Assembly: GCA_018398805.1 (NCBI GenBank)
Contig: JAGFBZ010000697.1
Coordinates: 434,001 to 498,000 of the forward strand
DNA from: Hirundichthys speculiger
Taxonomy: Eukaryota > Chordata > Actinopteri > Beloniformes > Exocoetidae
DNA: 64,000 nt
Direction of reading: 5' to 3'
Shown: one piece after another, positions 25,263-37,274 of the stretch
Position numbering within the stretch: position 1 is the stretch's first letter
How the letters are laid out: each line of letters starts with the position of its first letter
Notes under the pieces: model-generated
Database searches by the model: none
Seen by the model: the letters and a program-made list of their open reading frames with translations, nothing else
What the model was told of the DNA's origin: nothing
Translations under genes and position numbers: made by a program

Positions 25263-25862
25263 TGACCCTAAACTGGAATAGGCTGAAACTTGTTCCTATT
25301 CTGCCACTCAAGATCATAGAATAAAGTGCTCCAGGCTATTTGGCAGAGGTATATGGTGTACTATCCCCCAAAAGCTGTTTTGAGAAAAGCTTTCAGCAGG
25401 TTGCGTGTGTCAGATGGAGTAAGATTGAAAAATAATGCTTGGTCGAAGAAAGTCCAACATGACTACAGAGTCCATGTTTATCCTGTTGTCTCTTTCCTGT
25501 ACAGATTTCAGATTTCTATGGCATATGCCACATCATTTTTACATGGACAGTTGGTGTTTTTCCCACATTTTCCCTTAATATTTTTTGACAACAAAATGAG
25601 TGTTGATATCCTCAGTGACCTTGAAGGCATTTCAAAGTGGTATCTTATTACCATATTGTCATCTGGAAAAACTGCCATCAACACAGTGCAGAAGCATTTG
25701 CCCTGCTGTAATTGTAGCTATATTCACAGGTAGAAATATTTCATTAGAGAGATTGCCCTGTGTCATCCTTTGGTGTGGGTTGTGCCAACTTGTTTGTTGT
25801 TGACATTGTGTTGAGAGTGTGTGAATAAATGTGTTTATGTATGCATATGTAAATATATGCAT

Positions 25863-26050
25863 GTGGCTTGGTGGTTAGCACTGCTGCCTCACAGCAAGAG
25901 GGTGAGTGCACATGATTGTATGTTGACATGCGGCCCTGTGATGGACTGGCGACTTGTCCAGAGTGTCCTCCTTGCCTTTTGCCCAAAGAGAGCTGGGATA
26001 GGCTCCAGCAGATCCCCCCTGACCCTGCATAGAGTACGGATAATGGATAT
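25863..26050 (+). repeat. Dispersed fish repeat (GGCTTGGTGGTTAGCACTG family)
   Basis: Contains GGCTTGGTGGTTAGCACTGC, GCCTCACAGCAAGAGGGT, GGCCCTGTGATGGACTGGCG and GCTGGGATAGGCTCCAGCAG in family order, with an internal deletion. Three 3'-end pieces of the same family lie at 34350-34444, 35486-35590 and 52590-52710. Confidence 0.65.
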
Positions 26051-26053
26051 AGA

Positions 26054-27210
26054 CACTCACCAGCCACTTTATTAGGTACACCTGTCCAACTGCTCGTTAA
26101 TGCAAATTTCTGATCAGCCAATCACATGACAGCAACTCAGTGCATTCAGGCATGTAGAAATGGTCAAGACGATCTGCTGCAGTTCAATCCAGCATCAGAA
26201 TGAGGAAGAAAGGTGATTGACAGACTTTGAATGTGGCATGGTTGTTGGTGTCAGACTGGCTGGTCTGAGTATTTCAGAAACTGCTGATCTACTGGGATTT
26301 TCACGCTTAACCATCTCTAGGGTTTACAGAGAATGAACAGAAAAAGAGAAAATATCCAGTGAGTGGCAGTTCTGTGGGCACAAATGGCTTGTTGATGCCA
26401 GAAGTCAGCGGAGAATGGCCAGACTGGTTTCGAGCTGGTAGAAAGGCAACTGTAAATCAAATAACCACTCATTACAACTGAGGTCTGCAGAAGAGCATCT
26501 CTGAACGCACAGCAGCAGAAGAAACACCGGGTGCCACTCCTGTCAGCTAAGAACAGGAAGCTGAGGCTACAATTCACACAGGCTCACCAAAATTGGACAA
26601 TAGAAGATTGCCTGGTCTGATGAGTCTCAATTTCTGCTGGTAGGATCAGATTTTGGTGTCATAGATCTATCCTGCCTTGTATTAATGGTTCAGGGCTGGT
26701 GGTGGTGGTGGTGTAAAGGTGTGGGGGATATTTTCCTGGCAAACTTTTGGCCCATTATTACCAATTGAGCATCGTGTCAACGCCACAGCCTACCTGATTA
26801 TTGTTGCTGACGATGCCCATCCCTTTGTGACCACAGTGTACCCATCTTCTGATCCTACTTCCAGCAGGATAGCGTGCCATGTCATGAAGCAGGAACCATC
26901 TCAGGCTGGTTTCTTGAACCTGACAATGAGTTCACTGAACTCAAGTGGCCTCCACAGTCTCAATCCAAGATAAAACCTTAGGGATGTGTGGGAACAGGAG
27001 ATTTGCTTCATGGATGTGCAGCCGACAAATCTGCAGCAACTGTGTGATGCTATCATGTCAATATGGACCAGAAACTCTCAAACTCAAGGTACTAGAATGT
27101 TTCCAGTACCTTGTTGATTCTATGCCATGAAGGATTAAGGCAGTTCTGAAGGCAAAAGGGGGTCCAACCCGGTACTAGCAAGTTGTACCTGATAAAGTGG
27201 CCGGTGAGCC
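26054..27210 (+). mobile_element. Decayed Tc1/mariner element, nearly full length
   Basis: Left end CACTCACCAGCCACTTTATT then AGGTACACCTG; the right end, complemented, reads CTCACCGGCCACTTTATC then AGGTACA. These are the ends of a very common fish Tc1 family. The interior follows its transposase gene through many stops, with VKVWGIFSWQTFGPLLPIEH near 26720 as the best-kept block. The region that should carry SPDLNPIEHLW (near 26950) is scrambled. Dead. Confidence 0.75.
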
Positions 27211-28747
27211 AGGATGGCTCTGATTGTGATTTGGTGGACACTGAGATGAAAACTACGAGAGCATCCCCACTTGATTTCCCTATATTATAATTGAGGCTCT
27301 CTTCAGTCTTAAATTTTACAAGTCTGCTAATGTTTTATGATTATTATTATTATTGTTGTCATTTTACTCTTTTTATTTATTTCTTGTTTACTTTTTAGTT
27401 AAATAGTTAAATGCTGTATTAGCTTGTTCATATGTTTTTTGTTTCACTCACCAGTATACTGTAAAATATAACTGTGTTAGAACACTACAAACTAGCAGAT
27501 GATTTCAGAATTTTTCTGTAGCCCTTCTTAATGAGGAGAGGAGAGGGAAAAGAGATTTCATCCAGAGGCATCATTGAGCTTGTGTGAGACCCTCCAGGCT
27601 TTGCCCGAAAATACAACCGTCTAAAGGGCAAAGCATTCCAGGCAGATTTGCACTTTAATGCATTTATTACAGCTGGATAAAACTGAAGGTCTGCGTTTTC
27701 GTATATCCTCACTCTAAATTTGGGCTACAAGAATTATCTTAAGGTTATTTCCACTTATAAATTCAGTCTTCATAAGCAGCCTCCACAAGTTGCTGGAGCT
27801 GAAACATTGCTGATACCTTCTCATGCACACTGCAGCCTATACATAAACAGCCTTTAACAAAGTGCAAGTCTGTCTCTCACCACTTCTGAAAAATGAGTCA
27901 ATTAGTGTTTGTGCCTTGGAGAGGGATCTTTTTTCTTTTTATTTTTCTCTCTGTCACGCAGACACATGCTGCACATCACAACTGCAATGAAACAGAAAGT
28001 AAAAAGCTCCATTACAGAAAGGGTGTTTCAAGAAGATTAACTCAAAAACTGATTTATGTAACTTTTTAACCTTGATTTTCTTTTCCCACCAAGGAGTTAT
28101 TTTAAAAACTGCGTGCTGTTTTTCCAGCATGTGCTAAATCACATTCAACAAGCGGCTGTCAGATAATACTGCAAGCTCTTAGGAATCTCTTCAGTATGGA
28201 CCATCGAACAGTTCCATTTCAAAATTTGGGAGATTAATTATATGACATTTATGTGCACTATACGATATGCAATCATCCTGGTATTTTCATTCAATCTCTG
28301 TTAAGTGACACTGGCTTGTAAAAGTAAAAGAATAGATTTTAGCAGTGACACAGAGCTAGCTTGCTAGACTGATTTAATTATGTATGTAACTACTTTTTAC
28401 ATTCATTACTGCTGGCAGAGTAAAGCTATAGCACAGAGTGATTCAAAGCTAGAGGAATTAAAATAAATAAATAAATAAATAAATAAAAATCCAATAACCA
28501 AAAAGGCCAGAATTCAGTCGCACTGGGGACCATTACCAAAAAGATGCTGATGTGCCGAAAGCATCAGTGTGACATAGCTGGGAGGCTGAAAGTGTGCGGC
28601 AGCGGGGGCTTAATGAATTCTTAATACCTCACTGCATGGGATCACTCTCTCTAAGCCTTCCTCAATGTCTCTCTGCTTTTTCTCTCTTTCTTGATTTTCA
28701 TTACTTGTTTTTATTGTTACCAACATGCAGGAGGCAAATGACCTCAG
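27211..28747. other. Intron sequence with (AAAT)n
   Basis: No coding homology seen. (AAAT)n lies at 28458-28487. TAATTA-type homeodomain-like words at 28232-28240 and 28374-28380 make a conserved enhancer possible but unproved. Confidence 0.35.
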
Positions 28748-28761
28748 GTTTCCATGGTAAC
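28748..28761. promoter_or_regulatory. Candidate RFX X-box
   Basis: GTTTCCATGGTAAC is a near-palindrome matching the RFX-factor X-box form GTTNCCATGGNAAC. It is followed by CTCAATTATTAAATGACGTA, with a CRE-like TGACGTAA. It lies in a neuronal-type channel intron. Binding is inferred from sequence only. Confidence 0.35.
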
Positions 28762-30062
28762 AACTCAATTATTAAATGACGTAATTGTCACAAAGAATAA
28801 GGAGGGAAGAAAAGAGAGGAATGTGAAGATGCATCATGGTGTGTTGGGTGTCTATTCTTGCCTGGTTGTTTGTTTTGTCAGAATACAAAGTTTGTTAAAA
28901 TAGTTAAATCTGATAGAGAGAGGTAATGGAGGGATAAGATTAACCATAGTTGAAACTGAACTGAACTTAAATTATTGCATTTTTATCCTGATTTTGGCCT
29001 ATCTATAAAATAAGTATAACTCTTCCAAATGCACTTTATGTTTATTTTATTAAGTGATATGCATTATTTTCTGGGTCACTACACTGATAATAAAGATTTG
29101 CTTGGAACTCAACCACACATGCACAGGACGAAGTGTTGGATGGTAGTTACGGTACTTTAATAAATGTACATTTTTAATCATTGGTAAAATGTTATTTATT
29201 CAGTTATGAAATGTTATTTCAATTCAATGCATAATTCAATTCAAAGGATTATACTGAAAATTTTGTGGGAAAATAGATGTCAAACAAAATGTCTTGTGCC
29301 CAGAGAAAACCAACATAGGCTCATAAGCAAGAGCATCTCTAACTTTTGGGTATGGCTTGGGACATTTATCTTTGCACACTGTCACACTTTATTAATTCAT
29401 TCCCACTCCATCTTCTTCTCCATCTTTGTATATTTTTTTTTCTCCACTGGAATTTTCCAAAAAGGGTTCTTCGATCTATTGCAGCTGACTGGATAAAGGG
29501 AGAAAAGAGTGTATTCGTGGCCGATGGTGTGTGCATGTGTGTGTCAGACAGCAGTAAATGTCATGGGATATCATACGGTAATGCTTCACAGCATCTCATG
29601 TCAGTTCCTCTTTTTCCTAAACCGTCAGGTCAGAGGAGTCTTCACACACATGTATGCATGTACGCATACATACACAGACACAAAGAAGCTAAACGTTTTC
29701 ATGAATACCTATCAGAATATTGTAACGACAGAACTTATTATTTATCTTATCAGGCTGTCATATGTTGTCAGTGTATTGGCTTCCCCGTAAATTATATTAA
29801 AACTGATGTTTTGGAAAATATGTTAAATCGAGCCTTTAAAATACTGTGACCCCCCTCTGGGGAAAAAAAAAAAAATTTTTGAACCCTTAACTGGTTTTAT
29901 GGATTAAATTGCCATAAAATGTATTCTGATCTTCACAATAATAGATAAACACAATCAATGTGTTTAAAATAATGTGTATAAGATAAAAACATGAATTAAT
30001 AATCATAATTTCTTCTTTATTTTTTACATTAAAGGTGCCATAGATAAACCCATAGACTAATT
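28762..30062. other. Intron sequence, no recognised feature
   Basis: AT-rich; an open stretch on the + strand at 29206-29849 has no recognisable homology and a CA-rich tail. I treat it as non-coding. Confidence 0.4.
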
Positions 30063-30074
30063 AGTCCATCATCC

Positions 30075-30936
30075 TAGGGCCCGATCTTCTGCCAGATCTC
30101 CAAAAGCTGCTATTAAGGGGTAGCGGGAGAAGCGATTCCCCCCCAAAGAACGTAATCTTCCACCTTGCAAAACCCGCCATCCCACCTGCACTAACCTCTA
30201 TATGGTGGTTAGGGCGTTCCACCTGTTAAACCAATCAGTGCATCAGTAGCCATTTCCTTTAAGAGCAGGTTGCGCTACCTGCAAGCCGCTACCTGCAAAC
30301 TGCTATGGAGCATCTTTTCATCCAGAATGGAGCAGCTCTAGTGTGCAGCTCGTCTGGGACTGTGCTGTGGAGCTTCCTCCTCTTCCTTCCTCCTCCTCCT
30401 CCTCTGCACTGATATATACACATAAATATTTTTACACAGACAATTCCTATCGGCCTGAAAGTCCCAAATAGTTGGTGCCCTCCCAGTAGACACGCTCTGG
30501 TCATCAATGGTTTAACTGGCGAGCAAGCCGTTTAAGACGATCTCTGCTATTTTGTCAGGGGTTCAATTGAGGCCAAAGCACCCTTTTTATACAAGAGTTA
30601 ATTCGAGAGGTAGAGCCGTTTGTGCACGTCCACATGTGACCAAGTGGTACATTGATGCCATTTGGACGCCCTCTTGTACGCGCTGACATGCGGGTTGGGG
30701 TTAGCGGGTGGTCAGAACACCTAAAGCCGCGTTCGCAAGATACCGAGTTTGCAGAAAGGGCAAAAGACACACAGCCATTGCCACACCTACAAGGTGAGAA
30801 AGGGAGTCGGCATAACGGGTAGCGGCTTTAGTGAGTGGAAGATTGCATTAGCGGTTAGCAGAGGTTCCTATACCCGCAATTTGCGGGTAGCAGCTAATGT
30901 TAACGGGTAAGGGGAAGTGTACAATCGGGGCCCTGG
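30075..30936. mobile_element. hAT-like element, GGGCCCGAT family, copy 1
   Basis: Left end TAGGGCCCGATCTTCTG; right end, complemented, CAGGGCCCCGATTGTACAC. The 10-bp word AGTCCATCAT lies just outside both ends (30063-30072 and 30938-30947), a target duplication compatible with the 8 bp of hAT. The interior has TAGCGGGTAG-type words and a polypyrimidine run. It is colinear in reverse with 54934-56450 but lacks its transposase remnant. Confidence 0.6.
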
Positions 30937-31199
30937 AGTCCATCATATAGAGGTGCTGTTCAGAGCTTCTTTCATTAATAAAAGATGCTCAAACATATTT
31001 TTGCTGTTCATAAGAAGACCCTGCTGCAAACCATGTATTGAAAAGGGAAGATCTCTGATTACATATGATCAAGAGTGGCTGATCTGCATCAGGGTTGAAA
31101 TTAATATAAAATAATGTGTGTTTACTCATAGTTTAGACAAACCGTCTCTAAGTGGAGACAGTTTAGTACTAAGGCCGATTTTGAGAACTGATGGACTTA

Positions 31200-31731
31200 A
31201 GAAAAACCTCAACAAACGAACCCTGACATGTGCAAGAAAAGAAAAAATGTTGCACAAGAAAGGCAGTTTCATGAATGATGGGAAAACAAATACAAGTTTG
31301 TACCTCAAAGTGAAAAAACAGTACGTCTTTTGTGTTATGAGGCGGTGTGAGTCGTGAAAGAGTATAATCTACGTCTGCATTTTGACAGCAAACACGAAGC
31401 TAAGTATGCTAAATTTAGCCTGCAAGAAAAACAAAGAATTGCTTCCGCTTCTGAAACCAAGGTAATGGATACGCTCAGTGATGTTTACAGCGTCCGTTAC
31501 CATGGCAATGGACTCTGTAAACATCACCTGTGCGAACAGCAGGTTTACAGGCACAAAACCCTGAGTTTAATATAATAATGAGTTAAATATTTGAAACTTG
31601 AATACATAATAAATGTAGAAATAAGGTGTAGATTAATTTATTTTTATTTACATTGCATTTGTCAATCTGGCCCTTCCAGGGCAACCATGATGCTGATGTG
31701 GCCTTCAGTGAAAATGAGTCTGACACCCCTG
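31200..31731 (+). mobile_element. hAT remnant with BED zinc-finger region and 3' end
   Basis: The + strand encodes, through a stop, KKQYVFCVMRRCES followed by VKEYNLRLHFDSKHEAKYAK (about 31300-31420), the BED-finger pattern of hAT transposases of the GTF2IRD2/SCAND3-like group (second Cys displaced). The right terminus GAGTCTGACACCCCTG (to 31731) complements the CAGGGGTGTCA ends of such elements. The catalytic core is absent. Confidence 0.6.
31480..31525. repeat. 46-bp near-perfect palindrome
   Basis: Outer arms GATGTTTACAG and CTGTAAACATC are perfect, followed inward by GTCC/GGAC, TT/AA and a CCATGG centre, with two mismatches and one G-T pair. The centre reads GTTACCATGGCAAT, one base from an X-box. 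Confidence 0.8.
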
Positions 31732-32874
31732 CTCTACGGGCTCAATAATCTTTTCCACCAGCACTGTAAATGTTTAATAGGTGTGTTCAAGAAAGACAAA
31801 AGCATTTTTTTACCTTGTGTCAACTTCATGACAAGTTCAATCAAAGGGGTTTCCATGCTTTTTTTAGCCACTGTTTGTTCCACATTTTTGGATGTGTTTT
31901 ATTGAGCAAAATTTTATTTTTTAGTATATTAACGCATGAAACATAGGCTGAACTGATTTTGAATAGGATTATCATGCAGTTTGTCATTTGGAGACCATCT
32001 CAGCTCCACTGTTTACTCTCAAATGATTTCTGCATTAGAAAACAGAGTACATCTCAGTTGAGCAGACAGATGTGTGCTGTTGAGATTTGTGAAGTTTATT
32101 TTATCTCTGTGCTGAGTTGCATATTTATTTTTGACATAGTTACTGCATAGTTAATAATTTCATCACTTTCCCTTCTGAATGGAAGTGATATGATTTTTAC
32201 TGTACTCCATCCAAAACAATTCCTGTCATTGCATTTGCAAATGTAATTATCTAAGGTCTAAAACTCTGGTTTTCCACAATTTAAGGTTTTGTCTGAAAGA
32301 GTGTATGATCCTGGTGTGATGAGCAATTTATTACAAAATCTTTGATTTTATAGGCAAAGCACATCTTGTACAAAGTTCAACTGAAATAAATGGAATTAAA
32401 ATAATCCTTTGTGAATCACAAAACTGTCCAACAGTTTGAAGGGATTAACCGACAATCCATTTACAGACCTCTGTGATCTGAAACAGTTCTCAAAAAGTCC
32501 CAGGCACTGCTGCAAGTTAAAGTTTCATTTAGCTCCAAATAACGTTAACCATATCCAGGCCATATGGTGCTAAGCAGCTAATTACAAAAACAAGTTAAAG
32601 TAAATAAAAGCTCTCATGCAATTTAGAGTGAATCTGGTATCAGTTTCTATACTGGATACATAAAAGGAGGTGGCCTCCCCGTGACTGCTGTCGCCTATAT
32701 TTTTGCTTTTAAGAATCCAGCCTTTGAGTCAGTTAGACGGAGTAAAAACCTTGTTACAAACTATTTTATTAAGATTTTCATTTTAATAGACCACAAAAGG
32801 ACTATTCAGTTGGATAAATGATAGGGTTGTAGTCATATAAAACCTTCTCCTTTATCAGTAATTTAAGTATCCAC
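31732..32874. other. Intron sequence, short MITE piece
   Basis: About 31755-31805 (AGCACTGTAAATGTTTAATA) resembles the interior of the CAGTGGCAAG MITE family. Nothing else recognised. Confidence 0.35.
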
Positions 32875-33005
32875 CTCCCCGATTCTCTGACTTTTCTTTC
32901 TGTCTGTGTCTCCCACTCCATTTCACTCCCATATGGCCGGTGCACAGCTGCCATGAAGTAGGTTTTCTTCAGACAGGCTCTGTCCTGTTGCTGTGGTAAC
33001 CAGTG
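32875..33005 (-). CDS. Possible second exon of the same unrecognised gene
   Basis: Acceptor TTTGTACAG at 33006, then open in the frame left by the preceding candidate exon. The protein is polar and basic/acidic mixed, with LPQQQDRAC and GSEMEWETQTERKVRESG. The donor GGGAG|GTGGAT at 32875 is only one possibility; reading can also run on to about 32802. An RFX-like GTTGCTGTGGTAAC overlaps 32987-33000. Identity unknown. Confidence 0.18.
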
Positions 33006-33203
33006 CTGTACAAAATAAAAAAAAATAAATAAAAAAAACAACCTCTGTTTAATGTGGATTAGACTTCTATCCTCATCAGGACCAATTGATTCAGGTTGTA
33101 CTAAAGTCCAGACCAGAACAGAATCACTCTCCCACAAAAGCAGTGTCTAGGAGGAAAAAAAACATGAATCTATTTTGTCATTCGTAGATACAGGCAGAGC
33201 TAC

Positions 33204-33278
33204 CTCAATGATGAGCTTTACATCCAGGTAAAACTTGATGGTTTCCGTGTAGAGGTAGCATATGTGGTATATGGGATA
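33204..33278 (-). CDS. Possible internal exon of an unrecognised gene in intron 1
   Basis: I do not recognise this sequence. It is bounded by a strong acceptor (TGTGTTTTACTGTTTTCAG) and a good donor (ATTGAG|GTAGCT), and the 75 bp between are open in phase 0, reading YPIYHICYLYTETIKFYLDV then KLIIE. About 200 bp further on the minus strand another acceptor (TTTTTATTTTGTACAG) precedes an open stretch in the same phase, from 33005 to a possible donor at 32875, reading HWLPQQQDRACLKKTYF and on to HRPYGSEMEWETQTER. Two phase-matched open segments with splice signals could be part of a nested or alternatively spliced minus-strand gene. They could also be chance: no family match is visible. Confidence 0.2.
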
Positions 33279-36200
33279 CTGAAAACAGTAAAACACAGAT
33301 CAAGAGAGTTGAAAGAGAAGAAAGCCACTGATAATAAACAGTCTTTCAGTAACCTGTCAGACACACGAGTGTGTACAAATACATTCTGTGCTTGGTTATA
33401 TGTTTTATTTATGTTTTGGATAAAACATATTTAAACCAGTTAAACCTCCAGTTCTTAATTTGAGGAACTTGCAAAGTCATGTAAAATAACACTACGAGGG
33501 ACTGAATTAATTTTATTCTATGAACCCAAATTTTGTTTATGCCCCTATTATGTAAAGGGAGAACCATGGTTTAGGTACCATAATTGTGTTCAATTGTGTT
33601 CAACATTCAACAGTTAACCACCTTCTGAAAATGGATGTGAGTTTATAGAACTGCAGCAACATGGAGGATTGAAGGGAAGGGAATAGATGGATAAAGATAT
33701 AGCGGTTTTCTAATAGCTGCTGGCTATGGTGTCTTTTCAAAGTGACAGTGAGACAAAAGGATTGGAAGAAACAGGAAATGCTCAGTGTGCTGCTACAGAG
33801 AGAACCGTGCTCATGAGACATGGAAATGCACAACTGAGCGCGGAATAGTCTTTCTTTAAACCATCTGGTGGGATTTGTTGTGCTTTCATTTTGCTGTCCT
33901 TTTTTCGCTCCTTGCCTTTCTATCACTTTCTCTCTGTCTGCAATCTAGAATGGTGGTAACATGATAAGTGTGTGGGTTTCCTCTTCTGCCCACGGCCAAT
34001 GTTACTAACTATTTCCGCCCCTCAGCATTGCTGTGCTTGTGTATCCAAGATCGACAAGAACAGACTGACCACCAACTACGCAATGCAATACTGACTGGGC
34101 TAAAAATATTCAGAGCTGTCTCCTAGAGCATATGATAGAAGAGGAAAATTCAGGAAAATTACAGCAACTAGAGTTTCATTTATCATCAGCCATGATTGCA
34201 AGATAACACACAACTATCAGTGAATAATGGTAAATGTACATGTGTGAGGTGGAGAGTGAGAGTGGGTTGTACCATGAACAAGTTTTAAATTTTTAATTGC
34301 ATTTCTTGAATTTTTATGCTGTAATGGTTTTTTGACCTCTGTATCCCCACCTACACGCACAGCAGAGGGATGTTCCAGCACACCCACGTGACCCTGAAAA
34401 AGTCTGAAGAGGCTATAGATAATGGATGGATGGATGGATGGATGACCTTTTTGGAGTTGGAGATGGACAGCCTTGAGACAAAGAAGATAGTAAGGGAACT
34501 GCAATTCGCGTTTTTGGACTGATACACACTGACTGAAGCAGTGTAGCTGTATAGAGTTTTGTTTATTTCTGTAAATAGCCATTTCTCATCACTGTAAATA
34601 TTTTTGGTCACTTTGCACAAGTGGAGGGTGAGCGCAATAAACCATCACAACCTGCGACTCTGCCATCCTTTTGTTGCAAACCACACTGGGAGAAGAACCC
34701 TGTGACACAGCCAAAGTAACTGTGGACTACCATCCAAGTCCTCTGACAGCATAAGACCAAACCTCTAAATCTGTAGGGGGACTCACCCCAACACTAAAGC
34801 CTGCAAAAGGACTGGGACGTGGCTGGCTCATGTCAATCAAAATAATCTTACATAATGACCCTCAGAAAATACCATTTGTTCATATTTTGCATTTTATTTG
34901 TTTTGGTCATCAGCTGCAACAATCTAGTTAAATGTCAATGATAAAATATCTTATCTCTTATTGGAAATGTAAGACAAACAACCTTAGGTACCTTGGTTCT
35001 TTTAATAAACCTTACTCTCTGGCCCTGTGCCTCTTTTGTCATCATTCTAACATTACCTCATTTAATTACATAAACTAGCCCTTTGTCAAAATGAGTGTGT
35101 TGTAGGTGTAGGATTTTTCAGTATTTTTGGCATTATTGTACTTTGAGACATAAGGTGACTCATAAACATTCATTATCTTAGCAGAGGAACAAACTGTGGT
35201 ATCTGTAGAGACAAGTATCACTTTCAGTTGCAACGAGAGGATTTTCACATTAAGACACTAATTTCAATTCAGAGTACAACAGAACCGTACACGTTTACAA
35301 ACACACAGTGCATTAACACATGCCAGTCAGCGGCTCCCAAGATAGTACCAAGCAGATAGCAGTCATAGGAGTGGAGTGTTAATGACAGACTAATGACTGT
35401 CGTTTACCAAACTTAGGGGGATGGCTTCATTTGAGCCTGTCTCCGTGTCTCAATCTCTGTTTATCTTGGTGTTTATTAATATCCATCCATCCATTATCTA
35501 TACCCACTTCTTCATATTCATGGTCACAAGGGTCTGCTGGAGCATATCACAGCTCTTTGCAGGCAAAAGGTGGGACACAATGGGTTGCAAGTATTTATTA
35601 GTGTTCATTAATTTGTTATTTGAGTAAACGTTTTAAAATAGACCTGATTGTTTCTGAATAAAATCTCTCATGCATATTAGGCATAACGTAGTCAGTGTGG
35701 CTAACATCAGTTCTTAGAAAGAAGGTGTACATCAGTGACAGGTTCTCTCCAGGTTGCCAGGCAGGCGTTTTTTTTTTTAATTCACACAAAGACTTAAGTG
35801 CAGGTCTGGGGGACCTCATAACAAGCACATGTCAAATCAGCTGAGTGACATACACTGCCATGACAACGCAGATTTCTGTCGAGTAGGACAGCAAAAGTGT
35901 TGAATGAAAGTAGGGTTGAACGAAGAAACAGAAGAGAAAAACAATAGCAATGATGCAAGTGATGGTGATACACATAAACGTGTGCATATACACGAACGTC
36001 TGACCCGATACAAACGCTGCTGTGCTAATTACAGTGCCTGCAGTTCTTTCAAGTATTGTGTTCACTCAGGATGACCTCTCACCTATTAACACTCACCATC
36101 TCTCTGCAGGAGCTGGTGCATTACTTCAGCACCTGCAGGCTCAGTGGGTGATGCCACGCTGACAGTTATATGTATTGACAGCAAACAGCATGAAGGGAGA

Positions 36201-36395
36201 AGAGCAATACGTGACATTAACTGCACTGCGCCATCTTGAACAGGCGAAGTAAGGCAGAAAAAAAAAGTCTAAATCGAACCTGTGTGGGTCAATATGTCTG
36301 CATGAGATAATGATTTAATATAACTTTGTTAAATAAGTTGGCTAACAGCAGGAAAAAAAATGTATGTCTAATGCAGTAAATCATTTACAGGAAAT
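33279..36395. other. Intron sequence with two repeat tails
   Basis: Holds 3' ends of the fish repeat described at 25863: 34350-34444 (with (GGAT)n at 34423-34444) and, complemented, 35486-35590 (starting ATCCATCCATCCATTATCTA). A GAGCGCAATAAACC polyadenylation-like word occurs near 34632. No coding homology. Confidence 0.4.
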
Positions 36396-37274
36396 GATAA
36401 TGTTTTTGCCAGCATTTGTCTGTGTGTCTGTCTGTGTCTGCCTGTGTGCAAGATTACTCAAAAAGTTATGGATGGATTTTGATGAAATTTTCAGCAGTTG
36501 TCGGAAATGTGAAAAGGAAGAACTGATTTCATTTTGGTTGTGATCCGGAAGAAATCCTGGATTCTGGATCACTTTCAAATTTTCAATAATTGTTGCGCTT
36601 GGTGGAGATCTGCGCTCTCCGAGTGCTTTTCTAGTTCTAACATGTATGTCATTTCATGTATTATTAATAAAAAATGTACGTTCGTATTTTGGGAGGCTTG
36701 GAACGGATCAGGGCTTTTACACGGAAAATGCGTCTCTACTTACGAAATTTTCAGGTTACAAAACTACTTCCAGAACCAATTAATTTCGTAAGTAGAGGAA
36801 CCACTGTATTCATGTTGTGGCACTCTTTCACTCACAAGACCTGAAGATTTATGGCTTTGACACCATCCTAAAGCCTCTTGTATCCTAAAGCCTCTTTTAT
36901 ATGATCTTAAAATACTTGAAACACAAGGAACTGAGGTGCCTTTCTCAGACTCACCATTGTTTGGTTCTGTTATACAAGTGACCGGTGACAATCTCAGTTT
37001 ACATGGACTCTTTGGTTTTGTTGAATCCTTCAGTGCTACATATTATTGTAGATTTTGTTTGACAAATAAGGATGAGTCACAGTCTGACTTTACTAAAGAT
37101 GACTCTGGCATGATTTTTCGTACAAAAGAAATCCATGCAGAACATTGTGCTGCTCTACAGAAAACTCCCATGTTGGGTTCAACATTTGGTGTCAAAAAGA
37201 CATGCTTGCTCAATACGTTGCATTTTTTCCACTCCTCTGACAACTATGCAGTGGACATAATGCATGATTTACTT
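36396..37274 (+). mobile_element. Inverted partial copy of the nested EnSpm/Tigger composite
   Basis: Complement of roughly 1886-2740 with small differences. In order: the GGAGGTTATG-family repeat (36396-36645), the rest of the Tigger-like element to its end ACCACTG at 36806, TA, then gene B coding sequence to MHDLL at 37274. The junction between Tigger end and coding exon is the same as at 2319, so the insertion predates this copy. Differences include a duplicated AAAGCCTCTT near 36880, an inserted LF in HGLFGFVESF, and loss of homology straight after MHDLL. Confidence 0.85.
36936..37274 (+). pseudogene. Fragment of transposon gene B in the second copy
   Basis: Open for about 113 codons: VPFSDSPLFGSVIQVTG, then FVESFSATYYCRFCLTNKDE, then LNTLHFFHSSDNYAVDIMHD. 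It matches gene B at 1652-2308 at most positions (D for V, K for E, H for D and similar single changes). It ends where homology stops after MHDLL; the EGV part of the motif is lost. No zinc finger or C terminus. Not functional. Confidence 0.8.

Noticed and set aside
29206..29849. Overlapping open frames on the + strand up to 167 codons
   Set aside because: Low-complexity, rich in Phe/Leu/His, no homology, no splice or conservation evidence.
34500..34700. Possible solo LTR end with GCAATAAACC polyadenylation-like signal
   Set aside because: No matching 5' boundary, primer-binding site or internal retroelement sequence.
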